Assembly: GCA_031287135.1 (NCBI GenBank)
Contig: JAITTK010000105.1
Coordinates: 1-42,033 of the forward strand
Length of the DNA stretch: 42,033 bases
Reading direction: 5' to 3'
From: Candidatus Methanoplasma reticulitermitis
GTDB taxonomy: Archaea > Thermoplasmatota > Thermoplasmata > Methanomassiliicoccales > Methanomethylophilaceae
Shown: in pieces, positions 26,133 through 38,000 of the stretch
How the letters are laid out: every line of letters begins with the position of its first letter
Position numbering within the stretch: the stretch's first letter is position 1
Position numbers and translations under genes: made by a program
The notes under the pieces: generated by a model
Databases searched by the model: none
Told to the model about the DNA's origin: nothing
What the model saw: the letters and a program-made list of their open reading frames with translations, nothing else

Positions 26133-26894
26133 ATGTTCGAGGTCCACGTCCTTGCCAGCGGAAGCGACGGGAACTGCATCGTCATCCAGCATGACGACGA
26201 GGCGGTGATGATAGATGCCGGCATCAGCTGCAGGAGGATAACCGGGCTGATGGAACAGGAAGGCGTGGAGAAGAAAGCGATCAAGGCGCTTCTTGTGACG
26301 CATGAGCATTCGGACCATATATCGGGCGCAGGGGCGGTGTCGAGGAAGTTCGGCATACCCGTCATGTGCAACAAGGCGACGTTCGACTGCAGCGGCATAA
26401 GCAATGTCGAATATGCGGAGATAGCGACCATGGGGTCTTTCTGCATAGGGGAAATGAACATAACCCCCCTCCCCACATCCCACAACGCGGCCGAGCCCAA
26501 CGCGTTCATGGTGGAGGCGGAGGGAAAGAAGATACTGGTCGCGACGGACACCGGAAAACTCACATTCCAGGTGGAACACGCGCTGGAAGAGGCGAACATC
26601 GCGGTCATAGAATCCAATTACGACAAAAAGATGCTCGCGGATGGTCCGTATCCGCAGTACCTCAAAAGGCTCATAGCGAGCGACATGGGACATCTTTCGA
26701 ACGTGGACTGCGCCGGAGCCATAAAAAGGACCATGAATGAGAACAGGCAGATATTCCTGGCTCATCTCAGCAAAACGAACAACATCCCGGATGTTGCAAG
26801 GGACACTGTGGCGGAGATAACCGGGATGAAGAGGATGCGTATAGACTGTCTCGAGTTCCGCGGTGACACAAGGACCCTTAAGGTCCGGGGTTGA
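26133..26894 (+). CDS. Metallo-beta-lactamase-fold hydrolase, YycJ/WalJ-like
   Basis: 253 aa. The metal site 'VTHEHSDH' (H57, H59, D61, H62) is intact, and the later ligands are visible in 'PTSHNAAEP' and 'ATDTGKLT'. The start 'VHVLASGSDGNCIVIQ' and the region 'HLSKTNNIPDVARDTV' match the YycJ/WalJ group of MBL-fold proteins, thought to be nucleases or phosphodiesterases. It is cytosolic, with no signal peptide. Its last 17 bases overlap the convergent GINS gene. Confidence 0.9.
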   Translation: MFEVHVLASGSDGNCIVIQHDDEAVMIDAGISCRRITGLMEQEGVEKKAIKALLVTHEHSDHISGAGAVSRKFGIPVMCNKATFDCSGISNVEYAEIATMGSFCIGEMNITPLPTSHNAAEPNAFMVEAEGKKILVATDTGKLTFQVEHALEEANIAVIESNYDKKMLADGPYPQYLKRLIASDMGHLSNVDCAGAIKRTMNENRQIFLAHLSKTNNIPDVARDTVAEITGMKRMRIDCLEFRGDTRTLKVRG

Positions 26895-27621
26895 TGACGA
26901 CCGCTTTATCCCTGTTGATGAGTGCCGCGGCCATTGTCTTGGGCATCCTCACGATATCCTCTTTGGAAAGTTTGTAATTCCTGTCCGGACCCGAGAACGG
27001 CGGAAGATCTTCCAATACTCTGATCAGTATCAGTTCATCATCGCCTTTCGGACATTCCTCCGATGGCCCTTCGGACTGTACGTCGGACACTTCCTCCGGG
27101 AGCCGCTCCGGATCGGGAACAGGCTCGATAATCTTCTCGGCCGTGGGTTCTTCTGCTATCTGTTCCGGCTCGGTCGTTTTCTTTCGGACGGGCTCCGGAT
27201 CTATCTCGGGTATCTCGTATTTCCTCTTCCCGCTCAGCCTGTCTGTTATGTTCACGTGTCTTCGGGATATGTTCAGGATGTCCTCGTAGTACTCCTTTTC
27301 CTCGGGCGTAAGGTTTTCGAGCACATTCTGCCCGCCCCTCGCCCCTATCAATGCCAGAGACGCGATCTTACCCATCCTGATCTCGGTTATCTCCTTTGAC
27401 ATGGACGCCGCTTTCTTGCGGCGTTGATTGACCCCTTCACATATGATCGAGTCCGGGTCTGTGGACAATTGTTTCTCATATTCTGACCTGATCTCCAGTA
27501 TGAGTCCGGCCATCGCGGAATAGAGATCCCTTCTGACGGCCGATAACGTGGGGGACTTCTTTTCCATGCGGTATATTGCACCGAGGTCCTCGAATGATAT
27601 AGGATCAGAATTTTTCAGCAT
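26878..27621 (-). CDS. GINS complex subunit Gins51 (Sld5/Psf1-like)
   Basis: 247 aa from ATG 27621, which has a GGAG ribosome binding site; the track start at 27717 is too early. The alpha-helical A domain occupies about residues 1-140 ('RDLYSAMAGLILEIRSEYEKQL', 'TPEEKEYYEDIL'). A low-complexity acidic, proline-rich linker follows (about 150-200). The small beta B domain is at the end ('RVLEDLPPFSGPDRNYKLSKED', then 'MPKTMAAALINRDKAVVI'), the best-conserved part of archaeal GINS15/51. It works with MCM and Cdc45/RecJ homologues at the replication fork. Ends in TAA. Confidence 0.88.
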   Translation of the reverse strand: MLKNSDPISFEDLGAIYRMEKKSPTLSAVRRDLYSAMAGLILEIRSEYEKQLSTDPDSIICEGVNQRRKKAASMSKEITEIRMGKIASLALIGARGGQNVLENLTPEEKEYYEDILNISRRHVNITDRLSGKRKYEIPEIDPEPVRKKTTEPEQIAEEPTAEKIIEPVPDPERLPEEVSDVQSEGPSEECPKGDDELILIRVLEDLPPFSGPDRNYKLSKEDIVRMPKTMAAALINRDKAVVINPGP

Positions 27622-28121
27622 ATGCTCTCCGGTCTTCGTGCGGGAATACGGTCCCACGTAAAAAGACATATCTGTTCCGACTACCGTCATGATATACCAA
27701 ATAGCTTTCGCCCGCATACTGCGATATGCATTCTCCCGTTCGGGATATGCCTTCGTTCCACTGTTGAGGTGCCCCGGGAGCTCTGCGGTCGTTTAGGATG
27801 CATATCTCTGTCGATGGATGTAATGAACGCTCATCCGCCGACGGACAAAAATGATAATGCCGTTTCATATTGAAGGCTGATACGGCCGCAGATGCCATTG
27901 GCTTGTTATATTGTCGGCGCGCCCGTGACGGACGCGAGGGCGACTTCGTATCTCGATGATGGGGCGCAAGGTTGTTGCCATCATATGTATGTGTATGTAT
28001 GACCCAGATAAATCTTTAGATGATCCGCGTATCCGATCCGGCGTTCACCGGGTTCGATGAGATTGAAGCCGACCGTACCGCATGAACCCGTACAGTTACA
28101 TTGCGATGTCGGCCGCAGGCT
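27622..28121. other. Intergenic region with a 10-bp inverted repeat
   Basis: 500 bases without a supported gene; track ORFs here lack domains. GATTGAAGCC (28061-28070) and GGCTTCAATC (28118-28127) form a perfect inverted repeat with 47 bases between, the second arm covering the last codons of the DUF6273 gene. It could form a transcript-end structure for that gene. No tRNA could be folded from the 'gggttcgat' at 28050. Confidence 0.4.
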
Positions 28122-28676
28122 TCAATCCTTTATCCATACACAAGGGCGCACGCCAACAACGTCAGTACCTATTTTCATCCCGTCATGGATGTGACCCGCC
28201 GCGTTGACAACAACCGCCCCGCCTGCGTAAACACTTTGTGAACGCAGCCACCAATAGGCATACCGTTCAGCCTTGTGTATCCAGAGGCGTTTCATCGCAT
28301 ATTTGGTTTTTATGGTCTGTCTGTCGCCGTCATTTTTGAAATATGTCTGAGCCTCCTCGGCACTCAACATAAAAACCTTGTCTTCCGTGTTTCCGCCCGC
28401 ATTGTTCACATGCTCCGTCTCCAATATCGCTGATTTCTCCTTTTCGTTGAATGCGGTATTGAAGAATTCTGTGTTGAGCCATTTGCGTACGCCGCTTTCC
28501 GCCCAGTTATTGGCCGTGCCGCTGTCAAACGGGAGCCGATCCAAGACGAATTCGCTGATCAATAACACGGCGCCGTCACGTCTGTCGAGAACGCGCCACT
28601 GTATGGGTTCGATCGCACCTTTTTTACTTTGCGGAAAATTTCCGAACACTCTGTCATTAACCATGATAATTTCCAT
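28122..28676 (-). CDS. DUF6273-domain protein
   Basis: 184 aa, essentially a single DUF6273 domain: 'FGNFPQSKKGAIEPIQWRVLDRR', 'LISEFVLDRLPFDS', 'WAESGVRKWLNTEFFNTAF', and near the end 'YWWLRS' and 'VGVRPCVWI'. This domain is a beta-rich module of unknown function, common in gut Firmicutes proteins. No signal peptide or anchor is present in this ORF. The start is ambiguous: ATG 28676 has GAGGAG almost touching it, ATG 28664 has it 13 bases away. The gene overlaps the upstream exported-looking ORF by 20 bases in another frame, suggesting either coupling or an old frameshift that separated a signal sequence from its domain. Confidence 0.75.
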   Translation of the reverse strand: MEIIMVNDRVFGNFPQSKKGAIEPIQWRVLDRRDGAVLLISEFVLDRLPFDSGTANNWAESGVRKWLNTEFFNTAFNEKEKSAILETEHVNNAGGNTEDKVFMLSAEEAQTYFKNDGDRQTIKTKYAMKRLWIHKAERYAYWWLRSQSVYAGGAVVVNAAGHIHDGMKIGTDVVGVRPCVWIKD

Positions 28677-28941
28677 TCTCCTCTGGGGGATAGCGTGATG
28701 AATATGAAACTTCGAACTCCGATTTAACCGTATCTAGTATTATGCCAGCAATACCGTTCACAAAAGCCGTCCGTTGTCTGTTGTTGTCAGTACACTGCAC
28801 ACTGCCCGTTCCGGCGTGATCGTCCATATTCATTGTGACTGTCTGCGGCACGGAATCGAAGCTGTCGCTCGTTCCTGCGCAAACACCCAAAGCCTCCACG
28901 GCCGCGACAGCTATGGACATCAGGACCGCCATATGCAACAT
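28657..28941 (-). CDS. Small exported-looking protein overlapping DUF6273 gene
   Basis: 94 aa. The first about 22 residues are hydrophobic ('MAVLMSIAVAAVEALGV'), like a signal peptide with a poor basic n-region, followed by 'CAGTSDSFDSVPQTV'. A cysteine directly after the hydrophobic stretch could be a lipid attachment site, though the lipobox is imperfect. The start ATG 28941 has a good ribosome binding site (AAAGGGAG, about 4 bases). The rest is polar with no known domain. It ends in TAA inside the DUF6273 gene. It may be a real short secreted protein or the N-terminal part of a frameshifted secreted DUF6273 protein. Confidence 0.5.
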   Translation of the reverse strand: MLHMAVLMSIAVAAVEALGVCAGTSDSFDSVPQTVTMNMDDHAGTGSVQCTDNNRQRTAFVNGIAGIILDTVKSEFEVSYSSRYPPEENGNYHG

Positions 28942-29003
28942 TTGCTCCCTTTCATCCGATCATATTCCCACTTCTGCGGAAACCGGTGTTCCCGTGCGTG
29001 ATT

Positions 29004-29032
29004 CCCCCCCCCCCCTTTGAGGAGGGGAGGGG
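29004..29032. repeat. 12-C homopolymer with adjoining G-rich arm
   Basis: Twelve consecutive C residues (29004-29015) are followed after a short gap by AGGGGAGGGG (29023-29032), able to form a C/G hairpin. On the minus strand it lies about 60 bases past the second giant gene stop and about 60 bases before the 94-aa ORF. It may be a terminator-like structure. Tracts of this length are prone to slippage. Confidence 0.75.
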
Positions 29033-29091
29033 TTGTAAACGGGTTCTGAAAAAGTTTTGAAATGTGGGATTCGATGAATCCCTTCACGATA

Positions 29092-32000
29092 TCACTGCAC
29101 CCTGATCATCAGGGTGTCTGTGACATCATCTCCCGGAATCTCGTATACATCATCTTTCCGAACAGGCTCCTTCCACACCGTGTTGTCGCCCGTGCGGTAT
29201 GCGAGGGTTCCCTCTCCTTCCACGGAGAACATGTAAGGGCGGTTGGCCCGTGCCTTTTTCTTTCCGATGATGGTCGCGTTGTCGCTGTCTATCTTGACCA
29301 CGTCTACCATACCTCTGGAGAGCGAGGCCAGAAGTATCATGAGCAGTCCGATCAGCAGAATGGACAGCACGGCTATCATCAGGATTATGAACATGAGCGA
29401 TCCGAAGAAGTCGTCACTGCCGGGATTGACCGGAGCCGCCTTGAATACAAGGGTCTCGGTCACACTGCCTGTCACATCCATTATGGATACTCTGTCATCT
29501 GTGCCGTACACGCTGCCTTCCCATCTCTCGACGGCGTACCCGTCCGTCGGTACCGCCAGCAGGACTATGTCCGCCATCGGGGTCAGCTCCACGCGTCCGT
29601 TGTATCTCGTGAACGTCTGTCCGCCGTCCTGGCTGTACATAACATGTCCTTCGCCTCCGACGACGGTGACGTCGAGGTATATGCCGGTTTCGGCCGCGGT
29701 CACGACCATCGCATGGTTGGACATGACACTCAAGAAAGTGTAGCTGCCTGCCGCCACCAGGTCAGGGCGGCTGATTCCGTCTATCACCACGCCGACCACC
29801 TCGTATCCCGGTTCTGCGGTCCATGACACGGTGTGATTGCTTCCGGCAGGCACGGGCCTTGACCCGCTCGGGTCCACGGACACTCCCGGCCCGGCAGTCG
29901 CCGTGACGACATACCCGCTGGACGGGGGCGGCGAGAATTTGACCTCTATCATATGGTCCGCGTCAACGTTGAAGAACACGTAGTTATCCATAGGCCCGAT
30001 AGACACGTTGTCGACGATCACATCGATCACGTGGGAACCCGTACCCGGGGTGATCACGAACGTCTGATCATGGTGTTTCTCGATGAAGACCGACCCTGCC
30101 GGGGATACCCATCCGTTCCCGGAGATGATCGTCGTTATGGTGTATCCATCGACATGGAACTCCGCCGTGACGAAGCTCGGAACCGTGCCTACATCGAAGG
30201 TCTCGGGGTTGTTCATTCCAGTTACCGCGCCCGTCCATCCCACGAAGTCTCCCTGCGTATTCACCGCAAAGATCGTAAGATGGTATCCGTTCGGCACGGT
30301 CAGCTGGCTGGAGGGGAAGTTGTGCCACACCCCTTCATGATCGAACTGTATGTATCCGGTTCCGTTCCCGATGGTCGACGCGGTCACCGAAGTGACGCTG
30401 CCGTTCAGATAGAACCATGCTGTGATGCTCTTCTTCCCGTCGATCAGGAGGTTCTGTTGCGCAACTATGTCCGAAAGATCACCGGTCCACCATACGAAAG
30501 AACTGCCCGATGCAGCCAACGCCCTGACCATGAGATCGCCGTTCGGCACATTCACCGCCGAATACGGCAGATCATGCCAGACGCCGTCCCTCTGCACGGA
30601 GACGGTTCCGTCGCCGTCGCCATCCATGTCGACATCCAGCGTCGATATCTTCGAATTATCGAAGAACCAGGCTTTGATGCTCTTGTTCCCGTTTACGTTC
30701 AGGCTCTCGCTGGCGTTGAGTGTCGTGAGGTCCCCGGTCCACCATATGAAGGTGCTGCCGGATCCGGACGTCGCGACTATGTCATACACGACTTTGGGGA
30801 GCCTTGTCACAGTTCCGTAGCTGAATTCCATGAGCGTTCCGCCAAACTCGTATTCCACCTTGCCATTCCCTTCCCTCGTTACGGTGACGTTCGCGAAATC
30901 CGAGCTGGAATAGAACCAGACTATGGCATCCTCGCCACCGTCGATCGCAAGGTCCTTCGGGTTATCGGTGCCTGTGAGGTCACCGGTCCATGCGAAGAAC
31001 GTTCCGGACGATGCCGCAGCCCGGAATGTAAGATTGCCCTTGGGCACATTCACCGCACCGTACGGGAGGACGTGCCAAGCCCCGTCCCTCTGCACGGAGA
31101 CGGTCCCGTCCCCGGTCCCGTCCTTCTGCACAGTGAGCTGAGCTATGTCGCCGTCGGCGAAGAACCAGGCTTTGATGCTCTTGTTCCCGTTTACGTTCAG
31201 GCTCTCATTGGCATTTAGTGTTGTGAGGTCCCCGGTCCACCATATGAATGAGTTGCCGGATGATGCCGTGGCGGTTATGCTGAGATTGCCTCTCGGTATC
31301 TCCGTAGCAGTCCCGTAGACGAACTCGTACGTCGAACCGTCGAATACATACTCGACCTTGCCGTTTCCGTCCCTTTCGACCGTGATGAATACCAGATCGC
31401 CCCCGTTGTAGAACCAGGCTTTGACTGTTTTGTCACTGTCGATGGTCACCGTCTCGCCTGCGTTAAACGAGGTGAGGTCCCCCGTCCACCTGTAGAACAC
31501 ACCCGTGACGGCAACGGCCCGGATGTTCAGGACGTGGTTCTCCGGAATCCACTTCCCGCCGGACGGAACGTCGTACCAGACCCCACCGTACTGATACTGG
31601 GCCTTTCCTGACCCGGTTCCTCCGTACTCGGCGTTTAACATGTATGCCGTGTCGGGCGATCCCCCCGGACCGTCGTTGAACTCGAACACGGCGGATGCGG
31701 TGACGTTGTGGTTCACGGTTATCGTCGCTGTTGCCGACACGGCACTGCTGAACGATACGAGGTCCCCCGATGTCCCCGCCCACCAGATGAACAGGTAGCC
31801 TGCGGTGCCGTTGGAGGTCTTGACCTCCACCTGCTGGCCCGCGGGTACGGTCATACCGCCGGCCGGGAACACAGTCCAGACATTGCCGCTGTTCCAGTCC
31901 ATGTACTCCACCGTCCCTCCGTTCGTGGCGGAGAGGTTAAGGGTGTATGTGCTGCTCTGGGTGAATTCTGCATTCACTGTTTTGTCAGTATCGACCGTTA

Positions 32001-35000
32001 GTGTCTCGGGATTGGTCTGTCCGGAAAGGGCCCCGGTCCAGCGAATGAATTCACCAGTTGTGGCCACTGCCGTCAGCGACAGTACACATCCGTTAGGGAC
32101 CGTTATCGGTCCAGCCGGGAAATCCTGCCAGACCGAGTTCTGATAGAACTGTACCTTGCCTGAGCCGTTGCCGGACGCGGTCGTCGTCACGGCATATGTG
32201 CTATCAGAGAACAGAGCTGCGACCGTTTTATCGTCGTCCGCCGTCAGAGATTGAGGATTGACATGGCCGCTGAGGTCCCCGGACCACCAGATGAACACAT
32301 TGCCTACCGGGAGTACGGACGGTATCGCTTCCAGCGACATGACCGAGTTCGTGGCGATGTTCACGGGCGTTCCGGGGTATAGGAAGGTGGTGCCGTTCAC
32401 GGTTATGTCAACGGTACCGCTGCCTGTGACGGAAACCGTGAGGGTCTTTCCCCTGTCGGATCCGGTGTAGTTGGCCGAGACGGTCTTGTCGGAATCCACC
32501 GTCAAGGCCGGGGCCGGGTTGGCCGCGCTCGAGATGCCGCCGGACCAGTATGAGAATCTGGCTCCCGTCGGGGATGCCGAAGACTCCAGGATGACGGACG
32601 TACCCGTGGCAATATATATCGGATTCAGATAATCGAATGTTATCGCACCCACCGTCAGAGTGACGGAGCCTCCGTTATCGTTCACCGTCAGGATTTTCCC
32701 GTGACCCAGGTCCGTGAACACGGCCTTCTCCGTGTGATCCCGCCCGAAACTGCCGATCGTCAGCGGATTGGCCGAGCTGTTCACGGTTCCTTCCCAATAC
32801 GAGAAGTTGGAGCCCGCTTTGCTAGCGGTCAGCACGACCTGCGACCCGTTCGGGACATTGACAGGCAGGGTTCCGTAATCGAATGCGGGTATCGTCCCCA
32901 CTCCGACGTTGACGTTCCCGCCGTTCTTGTCCACGGTCAGTATGCGCACGTCCGCCGTGGCGTGGAACCAGGCCGTGATCGACTTGTCCGAATAGACGCC
33001 CAGGGTGTGCTGGGGCCCGTTGCCGATAAGGTCGCCGGACCATGCCACGAACGAACTGCCGGGATCAGGGACCGCCTTCACATCCAGGTCCGAATCTCTC
33101 TGTACGGTCAGCGTCCCGCCTGAAGGGAATGCCTGCCAGATGCTGTTCTGGTAGAACTGGACCGTACCGCTGCCCGACACCGCCGAGGTGACCGTGTATG
33201 TTCCGGATGCGGTGAACTCCGCGTCCACCGTCTTGTCGGATATGATGTTTGCAAGCGTCTCCGGGTTGGTCTGACCGGAGAGACTGCCGGTCCACCAGAT
33301 GAATGCGTCCGACGGCGATTTCGGAACGGCTATGAACTCCACGTCCTTTCCGGCCGCTATCGGTATTACCGCTCTGTTGGACGAGGGGGCGCCCGTGCGG
33401 AAGACTGCTCCGTCTATCAGTACGTCTATGTCCCCCGATCCGTCGCCGAGCGTCCCGAGACTGAGGTACACCGCCCCGCTGAGCGGGACGAACCATGCGT
33501 TGACCGTGTAGTCCGGAGATATGCCAGTATGAACTGTCACGCCTTCTTTGTCCAGGCCGGATGCCGCTCCGGTCCATCTCGAGAAGACGTATGAACCCGG
33601 TGCGGCGACGAGCCGTACGGTGGCCGAGTCGCCGGCCGCCGTGACTATATCGGCGGCCATGCCGGCGAAGGGTCTCCCGTTTATCTTATATTCATAGGAA
33701 GCGCCGGGGACCGTGCCGCCGGTGGAGTCATCGTAGGACTTCACGTAGACGGTGACCGAGTTCGCGGTCAAGACGAACACCGCGGTCAGATCATGCGATT
33801 CCGAAGGGAGCGAACCGATCCATGCCGCGGTGCTGTTCCCGTTCACCAGTCCCATCCACGTGGAGAAACTGTGTGTGGAGGGGATCCCGCTGTGGACCTC
33901 CATGCTGACCGAGGTCCCGGAGGGGAGGATGAGCATGCCCGTCGCATAACCCACCTCGCTTCCGATGGTATACTTGAACACCGCACCGGGGATCCCGCTG
34001 TAATTGGTCCCGTCCCATTCGTCCGTCTGAAGGTTGACGACGGTCTCCGCGTTGTGCGGAACGAATATCGCTTTGATATGCACCGTTTGTGACAGGACGC
34101 TAACGTTCAGAGTGATGGTCCCGCTGTTGGTGTTCCCGATGTTCTGATCGTCGGTCACCCATCTGGAGAATGAATAGCCTCCGGAAGGAAGGGTTGTTAT
34201 GGTTATGTTCCTGTTCGGCGGCATTGCGTCGGATTCTCCGTGGGCAACCCTGTATGTGTTCCCGTCATAGCTGTATTGTATCACCTCTCCGAGCATCGGT
34301 TTTTCGGACCCGCCTTCGATATATACAGCGTCGAATTCCACCGTGAGCCACTGGCTGCTGCTGTAATAGTATGCGGTGAGGACCGGAGCCGTATTGACCC
34401 CTATCGGCATGACCACGGTATCCGTTGTGGGACCGCCCAGTATCTCGGATCCATTCCAATGGTCGAAAATGAAGCCGCTGGGGGAATCGCAATGCGTGAA
34501 CCCTACGTCATATGTCGTCGACGATCGCGGGAGGTGGAGCGTGGAATTCATGGAAGTCCACGCTTTCCCTTCGCCCGGGATCTCATAGTATATGTTCGAA
34601 GGCACGTGCACGCCGGGAGATGTCGCCATCCTTGCGCTCAGGGCAAGGGAGACGTAATCCCCGTTGGCAAGGAAATGCGCCACGGACTCTTTGTCAGTGT
34701 CCATGACCGTGCCTGTCACGGTAGGCTCGCCTGACCCGGTGACCCCGGGCCCTTTCAGGTCATAATCCGTGGTCCATCTGGAAAAGACATAACCGCTCTC
34801 CGCGTTCGCGGTGTAATCCACGTACGTCGTCGGATCCGTCCATATGATGCCGGTGCCGCTGACGAGGGATACGGGGCCGTACCCGCTGTACGTGCTGCCT
34901 CCGTCGGTGCTCACGCGGAACTCGAAGGTTCCGGCGGCAGCCGGGTCCGAAACGATGGTCAGGCCCACACCCGCACCCGTCGTGAAGACAGCTTTGACAT

Positions 35001-38000
35001 AGGTGTTATCCAACGTAGCGTTGAACCCGAGCGGGTTGAACGTGCTGACGGTGTCCCCGTCCCAGTCCCCCTGCCAATACGAGAATTTATTGTTTGTCCC
35101 CGTCGCCGCCGCGGTAAGTGCCAGAGTTGTGTTCTTATCGAAAAGCAGCACTTGGTCGGAAGAGAACTCGGGACTGATGTTCACCCTTTCCGAGGCGGAA
35201 TAGACGGCCGACACGGCGGTCTTCCCGGCCCCGGCGAACGACAGATGCAGCCTCACGGCGTCGCTGGAGACGTATGCTTTGTATTCGGTGTTATGATTCA
35301 GCACTATGTCCGTGATTGTATCTGAGATGTAGCCTCTGGTTCCGTCGGACCAATGCAGGAACTGATATCCCGAGGTCGCGGTTATCTTCACCCCGACCTT
35401 CTTCCCCAGGTCCACCATGACCCTTCCCCCGTAGTCCGTCCACGGTCCGTTCTCGATATTGTACTGCAGATCTCCTCCGCCGGAGTCATTGATGTCCAGC
35501 TCCAGAACGGCGCCCCACAGGGCCGTCAGCGTCTCTGACGTCTCCCTCAGAACCAACGGGTCCTCCAGGAAATACCTCTTTCCTTGCGAGTCCTGCCATC
35601 CTATAAGCTGATAATCCTGGAATACCGTGCTCCACCCCCATGAGGCGGTGGGCTCGTTCAGATTGACTAGGTATCCTATACCTGCATGCAGCGTCTTCAC
35701 GGAGTTGTTGTGGCCGGACACCGGGTCGTGGAAACTCAAGGTGGCGGTCTCGGACGACCCGACGGCGATCACGAGCTTACCCGTCACAGGCGCCGTCATG
35801 GAGAACGGCGAGGTGCGGCGTGTACTGTCCCAGTCGGGGTTGTCAGGGTCGTAGGCCGGGACCAGTGCATATGTGTACGGCTTGTTCTCGGACAGCGGAT
35901 ACCATGTGTCCGTAGTGCCGTTGCTCTTGTACATGTACAGATATCTCAAGGTGCCCTGCAGGGTGTGCGAGGAGTCACTCGTGAATTCCTGCGAGAAGAA
36001 GGAGGCCGAATCGCTGTAGTGCACTATGTCGTGCGTGCGGTCAATCCCCTGTGCGAGTTTGTAGATGATACGGTAGTACCTGCTGTATCCTCCGCTGACC
36101 GTGGTCCCGTTCGGGATCGCTGGGTCGTTGCCTCTGACCGCGGTTACAGTACCGCTGTTGCCGGACGATGTGTAATAATTCACGAATCCCGTCTTTCCGT
36201 CAGTTTCGACCGATATCCCGTTCGGATCTGACGCCTGGGCCGCCGGAAGATACAGGTAGAGCTTGGTATCCTTCGCTGCCGCGCCGAGTTTGTGAGAGGA
36301 TGTTATGCCGAAATCCGAATAATACGGGGAACCGTTCTTCAGCCAGCCAGAGGCGGCGGCCCTCTTCACGAACACCGAGGCCGAATCGCCGGTATCGGGC
36401 ACCGTGGTCTTGTACAGTGCGTTGCCCTTGGAGTCCTTGGGTGACGACAGGGTTCCTCCGTCACTTCCGGTGAGCCTTATCGATCCTCCGTCCACGGTTG
36501 CGGAGTTGGTAATGTTTCCGCCTCCGCCTATGTCCTGGCCGGCGGACCCGGCCCTGTTGACCGTCACGGTACCGCCTGTTACTGTCACGGTACCGGCCGC
36601 GCCTTTGTTGCTGTTCGCCGAATGTCCGTACCCGCCTCCGCCTATACCGGCGCCGGTGAACTGATCGCCAGAGCGAGCGGTCATGTCGACGTATACGTTG
36701 CCGCCCGAGATCGTGACTTGGCCTGTGTTCGGATTCGAACTGCCGCTCTCGCCGGATCCGCCTCCGCCTATACCGGCACCGCTGCTCTTTCCGTTGTTGG
36801 TGTTGCTATGCTTCTTGGAGACCGAGACGTCACCGCCGGTTATGGTCACAACTCCTTCGCCTGCAGTCCCGTTACCTTCGATACCGCCTCCGCCTATACC
36901 CGCACCGTATATGCCCAGAAGGTATCCCCGGCTGATATCGCCCATCTGTATCTTCACGGTCCCGCCGTTTATCGCGACGTTCCCGTCCCCGCCGTTACTG
37001 CCATTGTATGATCCTCCTCCGCCGATCCCGCTGGCGGGCGTTCTGTCCGTGGTTATGACCGAGATATCGACAATCCCGCCGTCGATCGTTACGTTGCCTT
37101 TCCCCCCCCTACCATCCCACGAACCGCCGCCGCCCATACCGGACCCGGTAATCTCCTCGTTATCTGCGGTGTTTGAAGAGAGGTTGATGTTTATGTTCCC
37201 GCCTTTGATGAAGACATTCCCATCCCCGGCGGTCCCGTTCCTGCTCGCCCCGCCGCCTATCCCCGAGGAATTCACATACTGCCCGGCAATCGTTATTGTC
37301 GTCGTCCCTCCGTACATGTATACTCCTTTGGCATCCCCGGCGTAGCCGAAGGTCGACCCGCCTCCGCCTATCCCGGAATAACATGTGCCGCCGCCGACCG
37401 AACTTCTCATACTGATCGTCAGTACTCCGGACTCGACCTGTATGTTTCCCGCATCAAGGCCGTTATTCTTGCCCGGTGCTCCACCGTCGTTTCCATTCCC
37501 GCCGATCCCGGCACCTCCGGAATGGTCAGCCGTGGAGGTTTTCTGAATCGTCAGAGCAGAATTTCCCTGCCCCTGAAGTATGAGGGACGCTCCCCCGGAC
37601 ACATGGATAACAGCATTGTGATTGGAGTTTTCAATGAAATCGTTGCTACCGGCATACTGCATAACGACATTGCCGTTCCTTATATCGAAAACCGACCCGT
37701 TCGACGAATTGTTCGCACGGAGGTCCTGAACGAGGACATGCACCTTTCCGGAACCAACATCGATCTGAATCCTGTTGTTGTTCCCTCCGCCCTCTATTAA
37801 AATGTACTTTCCGGCGTCTCCGCTTCCGATGCTTGTCGTTGAAATGGAGCTTTGGTTACTCAGAGTTATTTTTCTATCATACTGCTTCCAGCATGCATAC
37901 AGCGTCAGGGACGCCGAGTCAACGGTCAGAGTCCTGCTGTCCCAATTGCCGATCTCGGATTCAAAATCCGGGGTATTTCCAGAAGTTAACGACCAGCCGG

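Noticed and set aside
28040-28060. 'accgggttcgatgag' resembling a tRNA T arm
   Set aside because: Flanking bases do not pair into acceptor, D or anticodon stems.
36725-36745. T-arm-like 'ggattcgaac' suggesting a tRNA on the minus strand
   Set aside because: It lies inside the continuous coding frame of the second giant gene and no cloverleaf surrounds it.
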